A stretch of 64,000 nt of DNA from Tetracentron sinense (GCA_015143295.1 CM026560.1:8372501-8436500), one strand, 5' to 3'. Shown: positions 1 to 10,204, counted from the stretch's first letter. Notes: generated from the letters alone by a model not told the origin. Program-made: numbers and translations.

Positions 1-1252
1 TAATGCGGTGGAAAATATGCACTAAAAAGAGTAGGATGAACTACTAAGGAAGTATTGCATGTTATATGTTTCACCAGATGCCTAAACCAAGAATTAATGA
101 ATTTAATTAGGGAAACGGATGTAAACTTTATGCAATTATGCTTGTAAATGATGACTTGACCAAATGCCATGTTAATCTCCTAAATTCTTACATGTTTACA
201 CTGTGAATGGAAATGTGACGTAATATCCCTCATGTTACACGTGTTTCCATGACTGTCACTATTGGTATGCACACGAGCACGAATGCATGCATGAACCAAG
301 TTTTCAAAAGTATGTGCATACAATAAATCAACAGAAAAACTAAACAAGTAACTAAAACCAATACATGTCAAGGAGGTTGGTAGCCCAGGGGTGTTCGGGT
401 ACTAGCCTCTGCAAGAAAACCACATGTCAAGGAGGTTGGTAGCCCAGGGAGGTTCGGGTGCTAGCCTCTGGCTCACAAGTAAAGGAAATATGTCAAGGAG
501 GTTGGTAGTCCAAGTGAAGGGTACTAGCTTCTGGCTCACAAGAACAAGCTCACAAGAAAAGATTCACAAGTATACAAGAAGAGACAAGACACGCATGCAT
601 GATTTTCACAAGCAATACCGAGACATGAAATGAGTTTTCCAAGCATGAGTTTTATCGGAGTTTTCGCATCCATGCACGCATGTCAAGATAATGATATTGT
701 TCATGTTCAAATACTGTTTATCTTATGATACTAATGCTGCTTTGAATTGATGCCTTGAATTGTGTTCATCCTATATGGTTAGCTAGTAGTTTGCACTCGC
801 TTAGTATTCCATGCTCAGCCATACCTTTATGTCGGCAGGTACCAAGGAAGCCCACGACCCGAAGCCTTGGGTTGAGGAAGAATACGTAGAGGAGAGAGAG
901 CCATCTATCCCATTACAGTCTCAGGCGGATCGAGACCTAGACATGTGGCCATACCTCGACTACTGTTGAGGGGAGAGTACAAGAGGGTTTTTTTGTATAT
1001 TTTGACTAGTGGGCTTTTCCACCTGAGACTTGATCATGTTTTGTGTACATTTTCACTTGGAATACTATTTTGGAAATTTAGAAGAAAAGAAAAGGTTAGT
1101 TAATGTTTCCGCATCCATGTTTAGCTTCCGTGCTCTGATTATTATTCTTATTGTATCACATTAGCCTTGTTTGCTTCAGGATGGTTTAGCAGGTACAAAT
1201 AGTCACACCTAAAGTATCCCATAACTCTTAGGGGGTATTTTGGCGCGCGACA
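1..1252 (+). mobile_element. Right part of a Gypsy LTR (family A-prime), cut by the window start
   Basis: The stretch is alignable, with much divergence, to the right half of the family A LTRs (compare 3680-5214). It has the same order of parts: three hairpin repeat units (about 366-545), the stem-loop/acceptor block near 800-838, an acidic reading frame, and a terminus of the type GGGGGTATTTTGGCGCGCGACA that ends in CA at 1252. The ending resembles that of LTR E (59556) more than that of LTR A. It abuts the gag remnant of family C directly, so it may be an insertion there; the left flank needed to test for a target duplication lies outside the window. Confidence 0.8.
829..969 (+). CDS. Acidic LTR mini-ORF (A-prime copy)
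   Basis: Open frame of 46 codons from ATG 829 to TGA 967-969. It contains the core PWVEEEYVEE and ends DLDMWPYLDYC. It aligns without a gap to the family A versions at 4790, 10492 and 18455 although the surrounding DNA differs a lot. The region from the final A of GGCAG onward could equally be an exon after a splice acceptor (see 4790-4930). Translation is not shown. Confidence 0.4.
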   Translation: MSAGTKEAHDPKPWVEEEYVEEREPSIPLQSQADRDLDMWPYLDYC

Positions 1253-2077
1253 GTGGTGGTGCTGGCCATGTGTAATGATAAGGTCCAGTCCGGGCCCGCC
1301 TCTTTGGAGGTGCTGAACTACTGGATTAGCCTCTCGCCAATTCCTTCTTCTCAGACACGGCCTCAGAGTTAGTCTCAACCAACAAGGCTTTATCCACCAC
1401 TTTGGCGTAAGTGGCATGCCTAAAGACCAAGACTCGGTTCATGATGAAGTCTCTGAGCCCTTTCTTAAACCTCTTCGTCTTCATTGCCTCTGTGGCAATC
1501 ATGTGAGGCGCGAATCTTGACAACTCTGAGAACTTGGCCTCATATTGGGCCACCGACATAAAGCCCTACTCAAGGTTGATGAACTCCTTTTCTTTCTTTT
1601 CCTGAGCTCCAACTGGGAAGTACTACTTGTAGAAAGTGTCCTTGAACTCGTCCTAAGTCCAGGGTTGACCTTGCATAGTCAAATCCCGAGTCCTCAAGGC
1701 GGACAACCACCAGTGGTGTGCCTCACCCTCTAGCATGAAAACAGCCTATGCTACTCTATCCTCCTCTGTGGGTGTGAAGACCGCAAATATCTTCTCCAAC
1801 TGGAGAACTCATGCCTCTACAGTAAGAGGGTCCACACTCCCATGGAATGATGGAGACCTCAATCTCCGAAATGCCTCAACTCCAGCGGTACGATATACTG
1901 GAGCTGCAGGCAGTGGAGTAGGTGCCGCTGATGATGGTATAGACTGCCAAGCCGCCAATATGGTGAGTGTCTCTGCAATAGAGCCTAAGACCTGAGAGAG
2001 GTCCGCTGCTCATCCTCATCCCATGAAGAAGAGGAAGCTCTGGTGTGTGGTCCATGACCCCGTGTGCCCCACCTCAT
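1253..2077 (-). pseudogene. Gag remnant of minus-strand Gypsy element C, copy 1
   Basis: Read on the minus strand from an ATG at 2077, this is a decayed Gag. The N-terminus is Arg/Gly-rich (MRWGTRGHG), and the later part (1559-1326) carries the conserved MSVAQYEAKFSELSRFAPH block of Gypsy capsid proteins, matching the Gags at 11243 and 59924. Stops and frame changes break it: a TAG follows soon after the start, and several frames are needed to follow the homology. It is cut at 1252/1253, so the zinc knuckle and pol are missing. Its leader lies at 2078-2314 and 5215-5336. Confidence 0.8.
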
Positions 2078-2428
2078 GACTAAAGTCCTGAGAACAATAG
2101 CACCACATGAGTATAACTTGAAACCACAATTTATCACAGTTCCATTTCACAATAATTCAATTTGTATTAATTTTATAATACTAATATACATCACATCAGG
2201 TCATTAGAGTATTTATAATATTATACTTTGGTGTTCTAGCTTCCCTAATACTCGTACTTGGTTGAAATAACCCTTTAGACTAAGACTAAAGTTTAGTCTT
2301 ACACTTGGAACATATGTAGCACCCCGGACTTTTTCATCCTAAATGAATAGCACCTTCGTAGCTAATTGGCCGTTTTTATAGTCTAATTAATAAATAAGGG
2401 AGAAATTGGAAATTTTGAAATGTCAGAA

Positions 2429-2509
2429 ATGTTCCTTTTCGAAGTACGAACCCAACGCAAGTTGAATCGTCAAAATCGGACGAACGAGTCAAAAGATATG
2501 GCCAAAATA
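2429..2509 (+). promoter_or_regulatory. Conserved U3 block (type copy)
   Basis: A block of about 75-80 bp with the core CAAGTTGAATCGTCAAAATC followed by GACGAACGAGTCAAAAG recurs at the matching place in nearly every Gypsy LTR here: about 8150, 16124, 22078, 33682, 45131, 50705 and 57808 on plus, and about 21065-21150 and 44929-45005 on minus. It always lies just upstream of the family-specific repeat array. It is conserved better than its neighbourhood. Its role is unknown; being in U3 it could be a promoter element or part of the RNA 3' region. Confidence 0.6.
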
Positions 2510-2593
2510 GTCTGGACCTGTAGGCAATCGTAGCTCGGAAGGCACTAAGGACGTAGCTCAGAAGGCACTAAGGACGTAGCTCTAGCTCTGATA

Positions 2594-3050
2594 ACGTATA
2601 CGTTGTGCATCCGTTGTGCAATAGACAACGGGTACGTAGTGCAGCAGACAATGTTTACGTTGTACAGCAAACAACGTGTACGTTGTACAGCTCACAACGG
2701 GCACGTTGTACACAACACAACGTGACAACGGGTTCACAGCACAACGTGTTCATGCACAACACAATGTGACAACGGGTTCGGCACCCTTCACAACACAACG
2801 GGTTCGGCACCCTTCACAGCACAACGTGTTCATGCACAACACAACGTGACAACGGGTTCGGCACCCTTCACAGCACAACGTGTTCGGCACTATTCATAGC
2901 ACGTGTTCGGCACTATTCACAGCACAACGTGTTCGGCACTATTCACAGCACAACGTACTCGGCACTATTCACAGCACAACGTGTTCAGCACTATTCACAG
3001 CACAACGTGTTTGGCACTATTCACAGCTCAACGTGTTCGGCACTAGTGTT
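2594..3050 (+). repeat. U3 short-repeat array, family A
   Basis: Repeats of about 20-26 bp built from ACAACGTGTTCGGCACTATT plus CACAGC, preceded by related units around ACGTTGTACA and ACAACGGGTTCGGCACCC. The same array is at 8310-8745 and 16270-16725 with different unit numbers. The long open frames across it are a by-product of the repeat and not genes. Confidence 0.9.
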
Positions 3051-3114
3051 TTTGCAGAAGTTTCAGTAAGGGTATTATGGTCTTTTGGTCGGTTCACTCT
3101 TACCTTAAGAGTTT

Positions 3115-3443
3115 AACCCGAGCCTTTAGGGCTCATTCTCAACACTTAGAGGATTTGGGGGATTAGAAGAGAGGAGAAAGGGTTTCTTAAGCTAGGGTTT
3201 TGCTTTTGGAGAAGAATCAAAGGGGTTTTGAGACCCTAGATCACTTCAAGTCTGGTTTTTCTCCAAGATCACGGCTCAAGCACTCGTGGAGAGCGTTCCC
3301 CAAGCTAGGGCAGCAACCCAAGCACGTTTTTGAAAGGGGTTTCTTCCCCAACTCAAGTCTCCTTCAAGCAAAGGTGTTCTTCTTTCAAGTTGGAGCTTCA
3401 ATCAAGGTTTCTACCAAGGATCAAGCCTTGATCTAAGGTTAGT
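3115..3443 (+). promoter_or_regulatory. ATG-free leader exon ending at a conserved splice donor (family A solo LTR)
   Basis: From the expected promoter region to 3437 there is no ATG. The segment ends CTAAG with GTTAGTACACC following, a good plant donor (GT at 3438-3439). The equivalent segment in families B, C, C2, D, E, F and G is also free of ATG and ends in a related donor. Family A and C2 lack a clear TATA box where B, D, E, F and G have one. Splicing is inferred, not shown. Confidence 0.5.
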
Positions 3444-4018
3444 ACACCCTACTAACTTACCCTAGCAAAAATCTAGGTTTTCTATATAAAAATGTGATTC
3501 CTTATATTATGTTTTCCTCCTTATGAAAAGTGTTATCCCCCATTAAATATAAACAAGAAAATGGAAAAGGTGTGGATGGAATGTTGGATGTGGCGATTGG
3601 ATGCCGAGATGTATGTTGTGTGATGTGTGTGATGGAAATGGTGGATGGGTATTTTACCAATAATGAACTTACCTTGATGTTTGGATGGAAAATATGCGCT
3701 AAAAAGAATAAGATAAATTATTAAGAAACATTGCATGTGTTGTGTTTGACAAAATGCCTAAACTATGAATAAACGACTTAGATGAAGAAAATGGAAATAG
3801 GTTTTATGCATGTGTCCTTATAGACGATGAATTGATCCAATGTCATGTGAATTACTTAAGTTACCTATTCTAATATTATGAATTGAATTGTAATGCCATA
3901 TCTCTTTTGTTAAGTGCATTCCCACGATTGTTATTATTGGCACGCACATGAGCACGCATGATAGCATGAACCGAGATTTCAAGAGCATGTGCATATAATA
4001 AACAACAAGAAAATATTG

Positions 4019-4500
4019 CATGTCAAGGAGGTTGGTAGCCCAGGGACATTCGGGTACTAGCCTCTGGCTCACAAGATAAACCCTAAATCACCTATTGTCA
4101 AGGAGGTTGATAGCCCAGGGAGATTCGGGTGCTAACTTCTGGCTCACAAGAAAACTAAACAAGTAATAAAAATCACCTATTGTCAAGGAGGTTGGTAGCC
4201 CAGCGACATTCGGGTACTAGCCTCTGGCTCACAAGAAAACCAAACATTGCATATCAAGGAGGTTGGTAGCCTAGGGACATTCGGGGTACTAACCTCTGGC
4301 TCACAAGTGCATTGCATATCAAGGAGGTTGGTAGCCTAGGGACATTCGGGTACTAACCTCTGGCTCACAAGTGCATTGCATATCAAGGAGGTTGGCAGCC
4401 CAGGGAGATTCGGGTGCTAGCCTCTGGCTCACAAGTGCATTGCATATCAAGGAGGTTGGCAGCCCAGGGAGATTCGGGTGCTAGCCTCTGGCTCACAAGT
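4019..4500 (+). repeat. Hairpin-forming tandem repeats in the LTR (seven units)
   Basis: Seven units of about 63-80 bp, each starting TCAAGGAGGTTGGTAGCCC and ending CTGGCTCACAAG. Within a unit GGTTGGTAGCCC can pair with GGGTACTAACC around a loop of about 10 nt. The array lies downstream of the conserved donor and upstream of the acceptor/acidic ORF. Homologous arrays are at 366-545, 9724-10204, 17690-18165 and 23337-23752. Confidence 0.9.
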
Positions 4501-4759
4501 TACAAGATGGAAATTTACAAGATGATGATCATGCATTCATGCATGCACGCATACATGATTTCTACGAGGCATACCGGGACATGACATGGGTTTTCAAGCA
4601 TGAGTTTGATCGGCGTTGTCGCATTCATGTACGCACGTCAGGATGCTTGTATTGTATCTTGCCTTATACTGTTTCTTTTGTGATGTTTCTATTACTGCTT
4701 GTATGATATTACTATTGTGTGTTTTTATTATTGTTATGGTCTGCTAGTAGCTTGTACTC

Positions 4760-4800
4760 GCTGAGTATTCCATGCTCAGCCGTACTTTCATGTCGGCAGG
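4760..4800 (+). promoter_or_regulatory. Stem-loop plus splice-acceptor-like block (type copy)
   Basis: GCTGAG (4760-4765) and CTCAGC (4775-4780) form a perfect 6-bp stem around TATTCCATG. About 20 nt further on is a pyrimidine-leaning stretch ending TGTCGGCAG, a possible 3' splice site. The block recurs in all LTR families with the acidic ORF, and stem bases change in pairs: ACTGAG/CTCAGT in E (59078-59098), CTGAGT/ACTCAG in F (32564-32584), and CTGAGTAC/GTACTCAG with a 4-nt loop in D (52371-52390). Confidence 0.6.
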
Positions 4801-4930
4801 TACTGAGGGAGTCCTCGACCCGGAGCCTTGGGTCGAGGAAGAGTATATAGAGGAGAGAGAGCCGGCTATTCCATTACAGTCTCAGGCGGACCGAGACCTC
4901 GATGGGTGGCCATACCTCGACTACTGTTGA
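4790..4930 (+). CDS. Acidic, aromatic LTR mini-ORF (type copy, family A)
   Basis: ATG 4790 to TGA 4928-4930, 46 codons. The peptide would be strongly acidic with spaced Trp and Tyr: core PWVEEEYIEE (residues about 13-22) and a tail DLDGWPYLDYC. I do not recognise a family. Related frames occur in eight LTR families in this window, with cores PWVEEEY, PSIEEDY, PWVVEEY, PWVEETY and PWIEEVY, and all end at a stop within 32-61 codons. In D, E, C and F no ATG is well placed, so the conserved frame may be an exon entered at the preceding GGCAG acceptor rather than a free ORF. Acidic-aromatic composition resembles transcription activation regions, but that is only an inference. Confidence 0.45.
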   Translation: MSAGTEGVLDPEPWVEEEYIEEREPAIPLQSQADRDLDGWPYLDYC

Positions 4931-5214
4931 GGGGAGAGTATGAGAGGGTCTTGTGTATTTTGATATTTTGATAGGTGGGCCTGTCCACCTTAGACTTAGA
5001 CATGTCTTGTATTTTTGTTAACTTGGAATACTATTTTGGATCATTAGAAGAAATGAAAATTTGTTTACGCTTCCGCATGTATGTTAGCTTCCGCACTCTG
5101 ATTATCGTTGTTAGTACTGTATTTTATCTTGTGCATTACAGGATGGTTTGATAGGTACATAGTGTGACACCTAAAATATCCCTAAACTCGTAGGGGGTAT
5201 TTCGGGGCATTACA

Positions 5215-5336
5215 ACATGACTCGCTTCCGACATACTTCCTTCCTAACTTGTTTCCCGATATATGCTCTTGTCAAGCTATGGTACTAGATTCTAAGTGAC
5301 CCTAAAGACCTAAAGCTACAGCTCTGATACCACCTT
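5215..5336 (-). other. Leader of element C with primer binding site, copy 1
   Basis: On the minus strand this continues the 5' leader interrupted by the solo LTR. GCTCTGATACCA at 5321-5332 is the reverse complement of TGGTATCAGAGC, the usual primer site for initiator tRNA-Met. It sits close to the inner end of the C LTR (5337), fixing the element's orientation as minus. Confidence 0.9.
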
Positions 5337-7153
5337 TGTCGTGACCCAAAACCCACCCTAGGAGTTAGAGTGAATCTTAGACGACTTGTCATGACCTACA
5401 TGATGTGCTTGGAAAACCAACCTGCAAAATACACGGAGCATATACAATAGAGGAAAAAAATAGCGGAAGCATATGCTAACATGGCACAACAGAAGTCTAA
5501 CCAAAAACCTCTATGTATATACATGATCCAAGTTTGTAAAAATGACCCACAAAAGAAAGTGCGGACATGCCTGCCAAAATTCATGAATGTAATCTCTCAA
5601 GCTCACCCACAATCTATATTAGAATCTACCACCTAATAGTGACCATCTACATGAGGCTCCTCCACCGGTTCTTCAACGTACTCCTCTTCCACCCATGGGC
5701 AAAGAGCACAGATATCGAAAGGAGCAGCCGCTCCACTATCACTTGCCGACAAAAGACGTACGGCTGAGAATGGAATACTCAGCGTGCACCAAATACTAAC
5801 CAATTGCCATGGCATAACAATAACAATATAACGCCGAAAGTAATTTATATCATAACAGGAAAGCAAACAGTTTATAGTTCATGCTTGCATCATATCAAAG
5901 TCGGAAATCTCTTGAAATCGTCATGTGCTCGGAATCATACTTGCTTGCTTGCTTGGAAAATAAACATGTTTTGTTATATTGGTCTTGTCGAGTCGTACTT
6001 GTCTTGTCATGTGTATCATGTCGTGTCATGCATGTCATGCCATGGAATCATGCTTACTTAGAAAATAAACATATTCATGCTACTTGTGAGGGAGGGGAGG
6101 CCTCTCTTCCTAAATGAGAAACAATTTGTGAGGGAGGGGAAACCCTTCTTTAACAAAATGCATTGAATGCAACATGCATGCTTGGAGCTTTCTTGTTCTT
6201 GTCAAATAGCGAGGCAAAACATATCGTAAGATATGCCCTAACTCTATTTACCAACCCTTTTGTTTGGCCTTGTCATGGTGTTCGTGAATCGGGAATAAAA
6301 CCTTGAAAACAAAACACGGTGTTTAATACTTGAAACCCAACTCGTGGACTACATGCCGTGCTTGTGGTTCCGTGTACAATTAAGGATGACAATGGCATAT
6401 AAAGAACATTTGCATTTGATCAACAATTAAATCCAATAAATGAGCAATTAATCTAACAACATACCATTCTATGAAGTAAAGAAATTCACACATGTATTTT
6501 CTAAGAACCATTAGCATTTTCTTCATTTTGGCATTGCATCAAACACTTGGTATGTTCATTATGATTAATACCTAAATCTTGTATTACTAGGTGGGTTAAT
6601 GCTCACAACACACATGTATGTTTGTAATTGGTACAATACCCTTCCTATTTCATTCATCACAACAAACACACGGCATCCAATCGCCCATTCACATCCACAC
6701 AACCATCCACCTTCATCCATTCATCTCATCTCATTATCTTACTTAGAAATTAGGGAAAAACACAAAATAAAAGAAAAAAAAGATAAGAGATGAACTAGAA
6801 AGGTAGTATAGGGTACCGACCTTGAATAGGTTGAAGAAAACCCTTGATATGGAGTTCCAACTTGAGGAAGAACCCCTCTTGGGTTTGAGGGACTCTAGTT
6901 GCTTTGGGGAAGATCCTTGCTTGAAAATATCTAAGGTTGAGCTTCCTTGAACTCCCAATCCAAGCCTCCTTGTAGGATTTTCCAAATCTCCTCTCTTCCT
7001 CTTTCTCCCTTTTTCTCTTCTCTAGGTTAGAAAGGTCCCAAATGAGGATCCTCTAACAAGCAAGGGTTTAAGACCCTCAAATCCGACATCAGTTACCGCA
7101 TGCGATCGATCGCACACTTATCTGTGATCGATCGCGGGACAGTGCGATCGATT
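5337..7153 (-). mobile_element. 5' LTR of element C, copy 1, truncated at the duplication joint
   Basis: Near-identical to 19002-20828. The inner end TGTCGTGACCC is at 5337. On the minus strand the order is: start of a TGCGATCGATCGCA array (7095-7150), ATG-free exon (about 7060-6830) ending TTCAAG with donor GTCGGTACC, repeats around 6040-6150, stem-loop block and acidic ORF. At 7152-7153 the LTR is joined to gag of the next copy through a shared TT. Confidence 0.88.
5633..5750 (-). CDS. Acidic LTR mini-ORF, family C copy 1
   Basis: Minus-strand frame after GTCGGCAAGT, about 38 codons, ending TAG at 5633. It carries PFDICALCPWVEEEYVEEPVEEP. Here the usual GGCAGGT reads GGCAAGT and the ATG is TTG. 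Upstream the frame differs from family A by one base, while the acidic part stays aligned, which suggests that only the part after the AG is constrained. Confidence 0.4.
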
Positions 7154-7794
7154 CATGATGAAGTCTCTGAGCCCTTTCTTAAAACCTCTTCATCTTCATT
7201 GCCTCTGTGGCAATCATGTGGAGGCGCGAATCTTGACAACTCTGAGAACTTGGCCTCATATTGGGCACTGGACATAAAGCCCTACTCAAGGTTGATGAAC
7301 TCCTTTTCTTCTTTTCCTGAGCTCCAACTGGGAAGTACTACTTGTAGAAAGTGTCCTTGAACTCGTCCTAAGTCCAGGGTTGACCTTGCATAGTCAAATC
7401 CCGAGTCCTCAAGGCGGACAACCACCAGTGGTTGGCCTCACCCTCTAGCATGAAAACAGCTATGCTACTCTATCCTCCTCTGTGGGTGTGAAGACCGCAA
7501 ATATCTTCTCCAACTGGAGAAACTCATGCCTCTACAGTAAGAGGGTCCACACTCCCATGGAATGATGGAGACCCTCAATCTCCGAAATGCCTCAAACTCC
7601 AGCGGTACGATATACTGGAGCTGCAGGCAGTGGAGTAGGTGCCGCTGATGATGGTATAGACTGCCAAGCCGCCAATATGGTGAGTGTCTCTGCAATAGAG
7701 CCTAAGACCTGAGAGAGGTCCGCTGCTCATCCTCATCCCATGAAGAAGAGGAAGCTCTGGTGTGTGGTCCATGACCCCGTGTGCCCCACCTTAT
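7154..7794 (-). pseudogene. Gag remnant of element C, copy 2
   Basis: Minus-strand copy of the 1440-2077 gag remnant with extra single-base changes. The position of the start codon reads ATA here (7794) in place of ATG. It is missing its 3' part from the duplication joint leftwards. Leader sequence follows to 8031, where element A is inserted. Confidence 0.82.
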
Positions 7795-9723
7795 GACTAA
7801 AGTCTTGAGAACAATAGCACCACATGAGTATAACTTGAAACCACAATTTATCACAGTTCCATTTCACAATAATTCAATTTGTATTAATTTTATAATACTA
7901 ATATACATCACATCAGGTCATTAGAGTATTTATAATATTATACTTTGGTGTTCTAGCTTCCCTAATACTCATACTTGGTTGAAATAACCCTTTAGACTAA
8001 GACTAAAGTTTAGTCTTACACTTGGAACATATGTAGCACCCCGGACTTTTTCATCCTAAATGAATAGCACCTTCATAGCTAATTGGCCATTTTTGTAGTC
8101 TAATTAATAAATAAGAGAGAAATTGGAAATTTTGAAATGTTAGAAATGTTCCTTTTCGAAGTACGAACCCAACACAAGTTGAATCGTCAAAATCGGACGA
8201 ACGAGTCAAAAGATATGGCCAAAACAGTCTAGACCTGCAGGCAATCGTAGCTCGGAAGGCACTAAGGACGTAGCTCGGAAGGCACTAAGGACGTAGCTCT
8301 AGCTCTGATAACGTATACGTTGTGCATCCGTTGTGCAACAGACAATGGGTACGTCGTGCAGCAGACAACGTGTACGTTGTACAGCAAACAACGTGTACGT
8401 TGTACAGCTCACAACGGGCACGTTGTACACAACACAACGTGACAACGGGTTCGGCACCCTTCACAGCACAACGTGTTCATGCACAACACAACGTGACAAC
8501 GGGTTCGGCACCCTTAACAGCACAACGGGTTCGGCACCCTTCACAGCACAACGTGTTCATGCACAACACAACGTGACAACGGGTTCGGCACCCTTCACAG
8601 CACAACGTGTTCGGCACTATTCACAGCACAACGTGTTCGACACTATTCACAGCACAACGTACTCGGCACTATTCACAGCACAACGTGTTCAGCACTATTC
8701 ACAGCACAACGTGTTTGGCACTATTCACAGCTCAACGTGTTCGGCACTCGTGTTTTTACAGAAGTTTCAGTAAGGGTATTATGGTCTTTTGGTCGGTTCA
8801 CTCTTACCTTAAGAGTTTAACCCGAGCCTTTAGGGCTCATTCTCAACACTTAGAGGATTTGGGGGATTAGAAGAGAGGAGAAAGGGTTTCCTAAGCTAGG
8901 GTTTTGCTTTTGGAGAAGAATCAAAGGGGTTTTGAGACCCTAGATCACTTCAAGTCCGGTTTTTCTCCAAGATCACGGCTCATGCACTCGTGGAGAGCGT
9001 TCCCCAAGCTAGGGCAGCAACCCAAGCACGTTTTTGAAAGGGGTTTCTTCCCCAACTCAAGTCTCCTTCAAGCAAAGGTGTTCTTCTTTCAAGTTGGAGC
9101 TTCAATCAAGGTTTCTACCAAGGATCAAGCCTTGATCTAAGGTTAGTACACCCTACTAACTTACCCTAGCAAAAATCTAGGTTTTCTATATAAAAATGTG
9201 ATTCCTTATATTATGTTTTCCTCCTTATGAAAAGTGTTATCCCCCATTAAATATAAACAAGATAATGGAAAAGGTGTGGATGTGTGGATGGAATGGTGGA
9301 TGTGGCGATTGGATGCCGAGATGTATGTTGTGTGATGGAAATGGTGGATGAGTATTTTACCAATAATGAACTTACCTTGATGTTTGGATGGAAAATATGC
9401 ACTAAAAAGAACAAAATGAATTATTAAGAAACATTGCATGTGTTGTGTTTGACAAAATGCCTAAACTATGAATAAACGACTTAGATGAAGAAAATGGAAA
9501 TAGGTTTTATGCATGTGTCCATATAGACGATGAATTGATCCAATGTCATGTGAATTACTTAAGTTACCTAATCTAATATTATGAATTGAATTGTAATGCT
9601 ATATCTCTTTTGTTAAGCGCATTTCCACGATTGTTATTATTGGCACGCACATGAGCACGCATGATAGCATGAACCGAGATTTCAAGAGCATGTGCATATA
9701 ATAAACAACAAGAAAATATAGCA

Positions 9724-10204
9724 TGTCAAGGAGGTTGGTAGCCCAGGGACATTCGGGTACTAGCCTCTGGCTCACAAGATAAACCCTAAATCACCTATTG
9801 TCAAGGAGGTTGGTAGCCTAGGGAGATTCGGGTGCTAACTTCTGGCTCACAAGAAAACTAAACAAGTAATAAAAATCACCTATTGTCAAGGAGGTTGGTA
9901 GCCCAGGGACATTCGGGTACTAGCCTCTGGCTCACAAGAAAACCAAACATTGCATATCAAGGAGGTTGGTAGCCTAGGGACATTCGGGTATTAACCTCTG
10001 GCTCACAAGTGCATTGCATATCAAGGAGGTTGGTAGCCCAGGGACATTCGGGTACTAACCTCTGGCTCACAAGTGCATTGCATATCAAGGAGGTTGGCAG
10101 CCCAGGGAGATTCGGGTGCTAGCCTCTAGCTCAGAAGTGCATTGCATATCAAGGAGGTTGGCAGCCCAGGGAGATTCGGGTGATAGCCTCTGGCTCACAA
10201 GTTA
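9724..10204 (+). repeat. Hairpin tandem repeats, 5' LTR of A
   Basis: Seven units of the GGTTGGTAGCCC ... GGGTACTAACC hairpin repeat described at 4019-4500. Unit-to-unit variants (ACATTC/AGATTC, TACTAA/TGCTAG) keep part of the pairing. Confidence 0.88.

Larger units (their letters stand above)
2315..5214 (+). mobile_element. Solo LTR of Gypsy family A in the leader of element C
   Basis: A single 2.9-kb LTR begins TGTAGCACCCCGGAC and ends GGGGCATTACA, with no internal region. Flanks are ACATA on the left and ACATG on the right, an imperfect 5-bp target duplication that is also seen around the full element at 8032-18879. Parts in order: conserved U3 block (about 2429-2509), repeat array (2594-3050), ATG-free first exon and donor (to 3437), hairpin repeats (4019-4500), stem-loop/acceptor (4760-4800) and acidic ORF (4790-4930). 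A solo LTR normally arises by recombination between the two LTRs of one element. Confidence 0.92.
1440..7153. repeat. Tandem duplication, copy 1
   Basis: Positions 1440-2314 match 7154-8031, and 5215-7153 match 18880-20828, with near-identity apart from scattered substitutions and small indels. Both copies hold a family A insertion at the same base. Copy 1 is shorter because its insertion is a solo LTR. Sequence left of 1440 (rest of gag) is unique to copy 1, and sequence right of 20828 (rest of the C LTR) is unique to copy 2, as expected for a simple tandem duplication. Confidence 0.9.

Noticed and set aside
3200..3436. Frame of 78 codons (also 8904-9140) ending at the splice donor as a coding first exon
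   Set aside because: It starts only at a TTG, its stop TAA falls just before the donor, and the equivalent exons in D and E do not share the frame. It is treated as an untranslated leader.
4019..4500. Regular direct repeats with short spacers, superficially like a CRISPR array
   Set aside because: The context is a plant LTR, the spacers are themselves repetitive, and the units occur in four other LTRs at the same place.
8322..8870. Several long plus-strand frames (up to 146 codons) over the family A repeat array, also at 16275-16847 and 2880-3116
   Set aside because: The repeat unit has no stop in some frames and its length is not a multiple of three, so frames stay open by construction. 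Sequence is low in complexity and no domain is visible.
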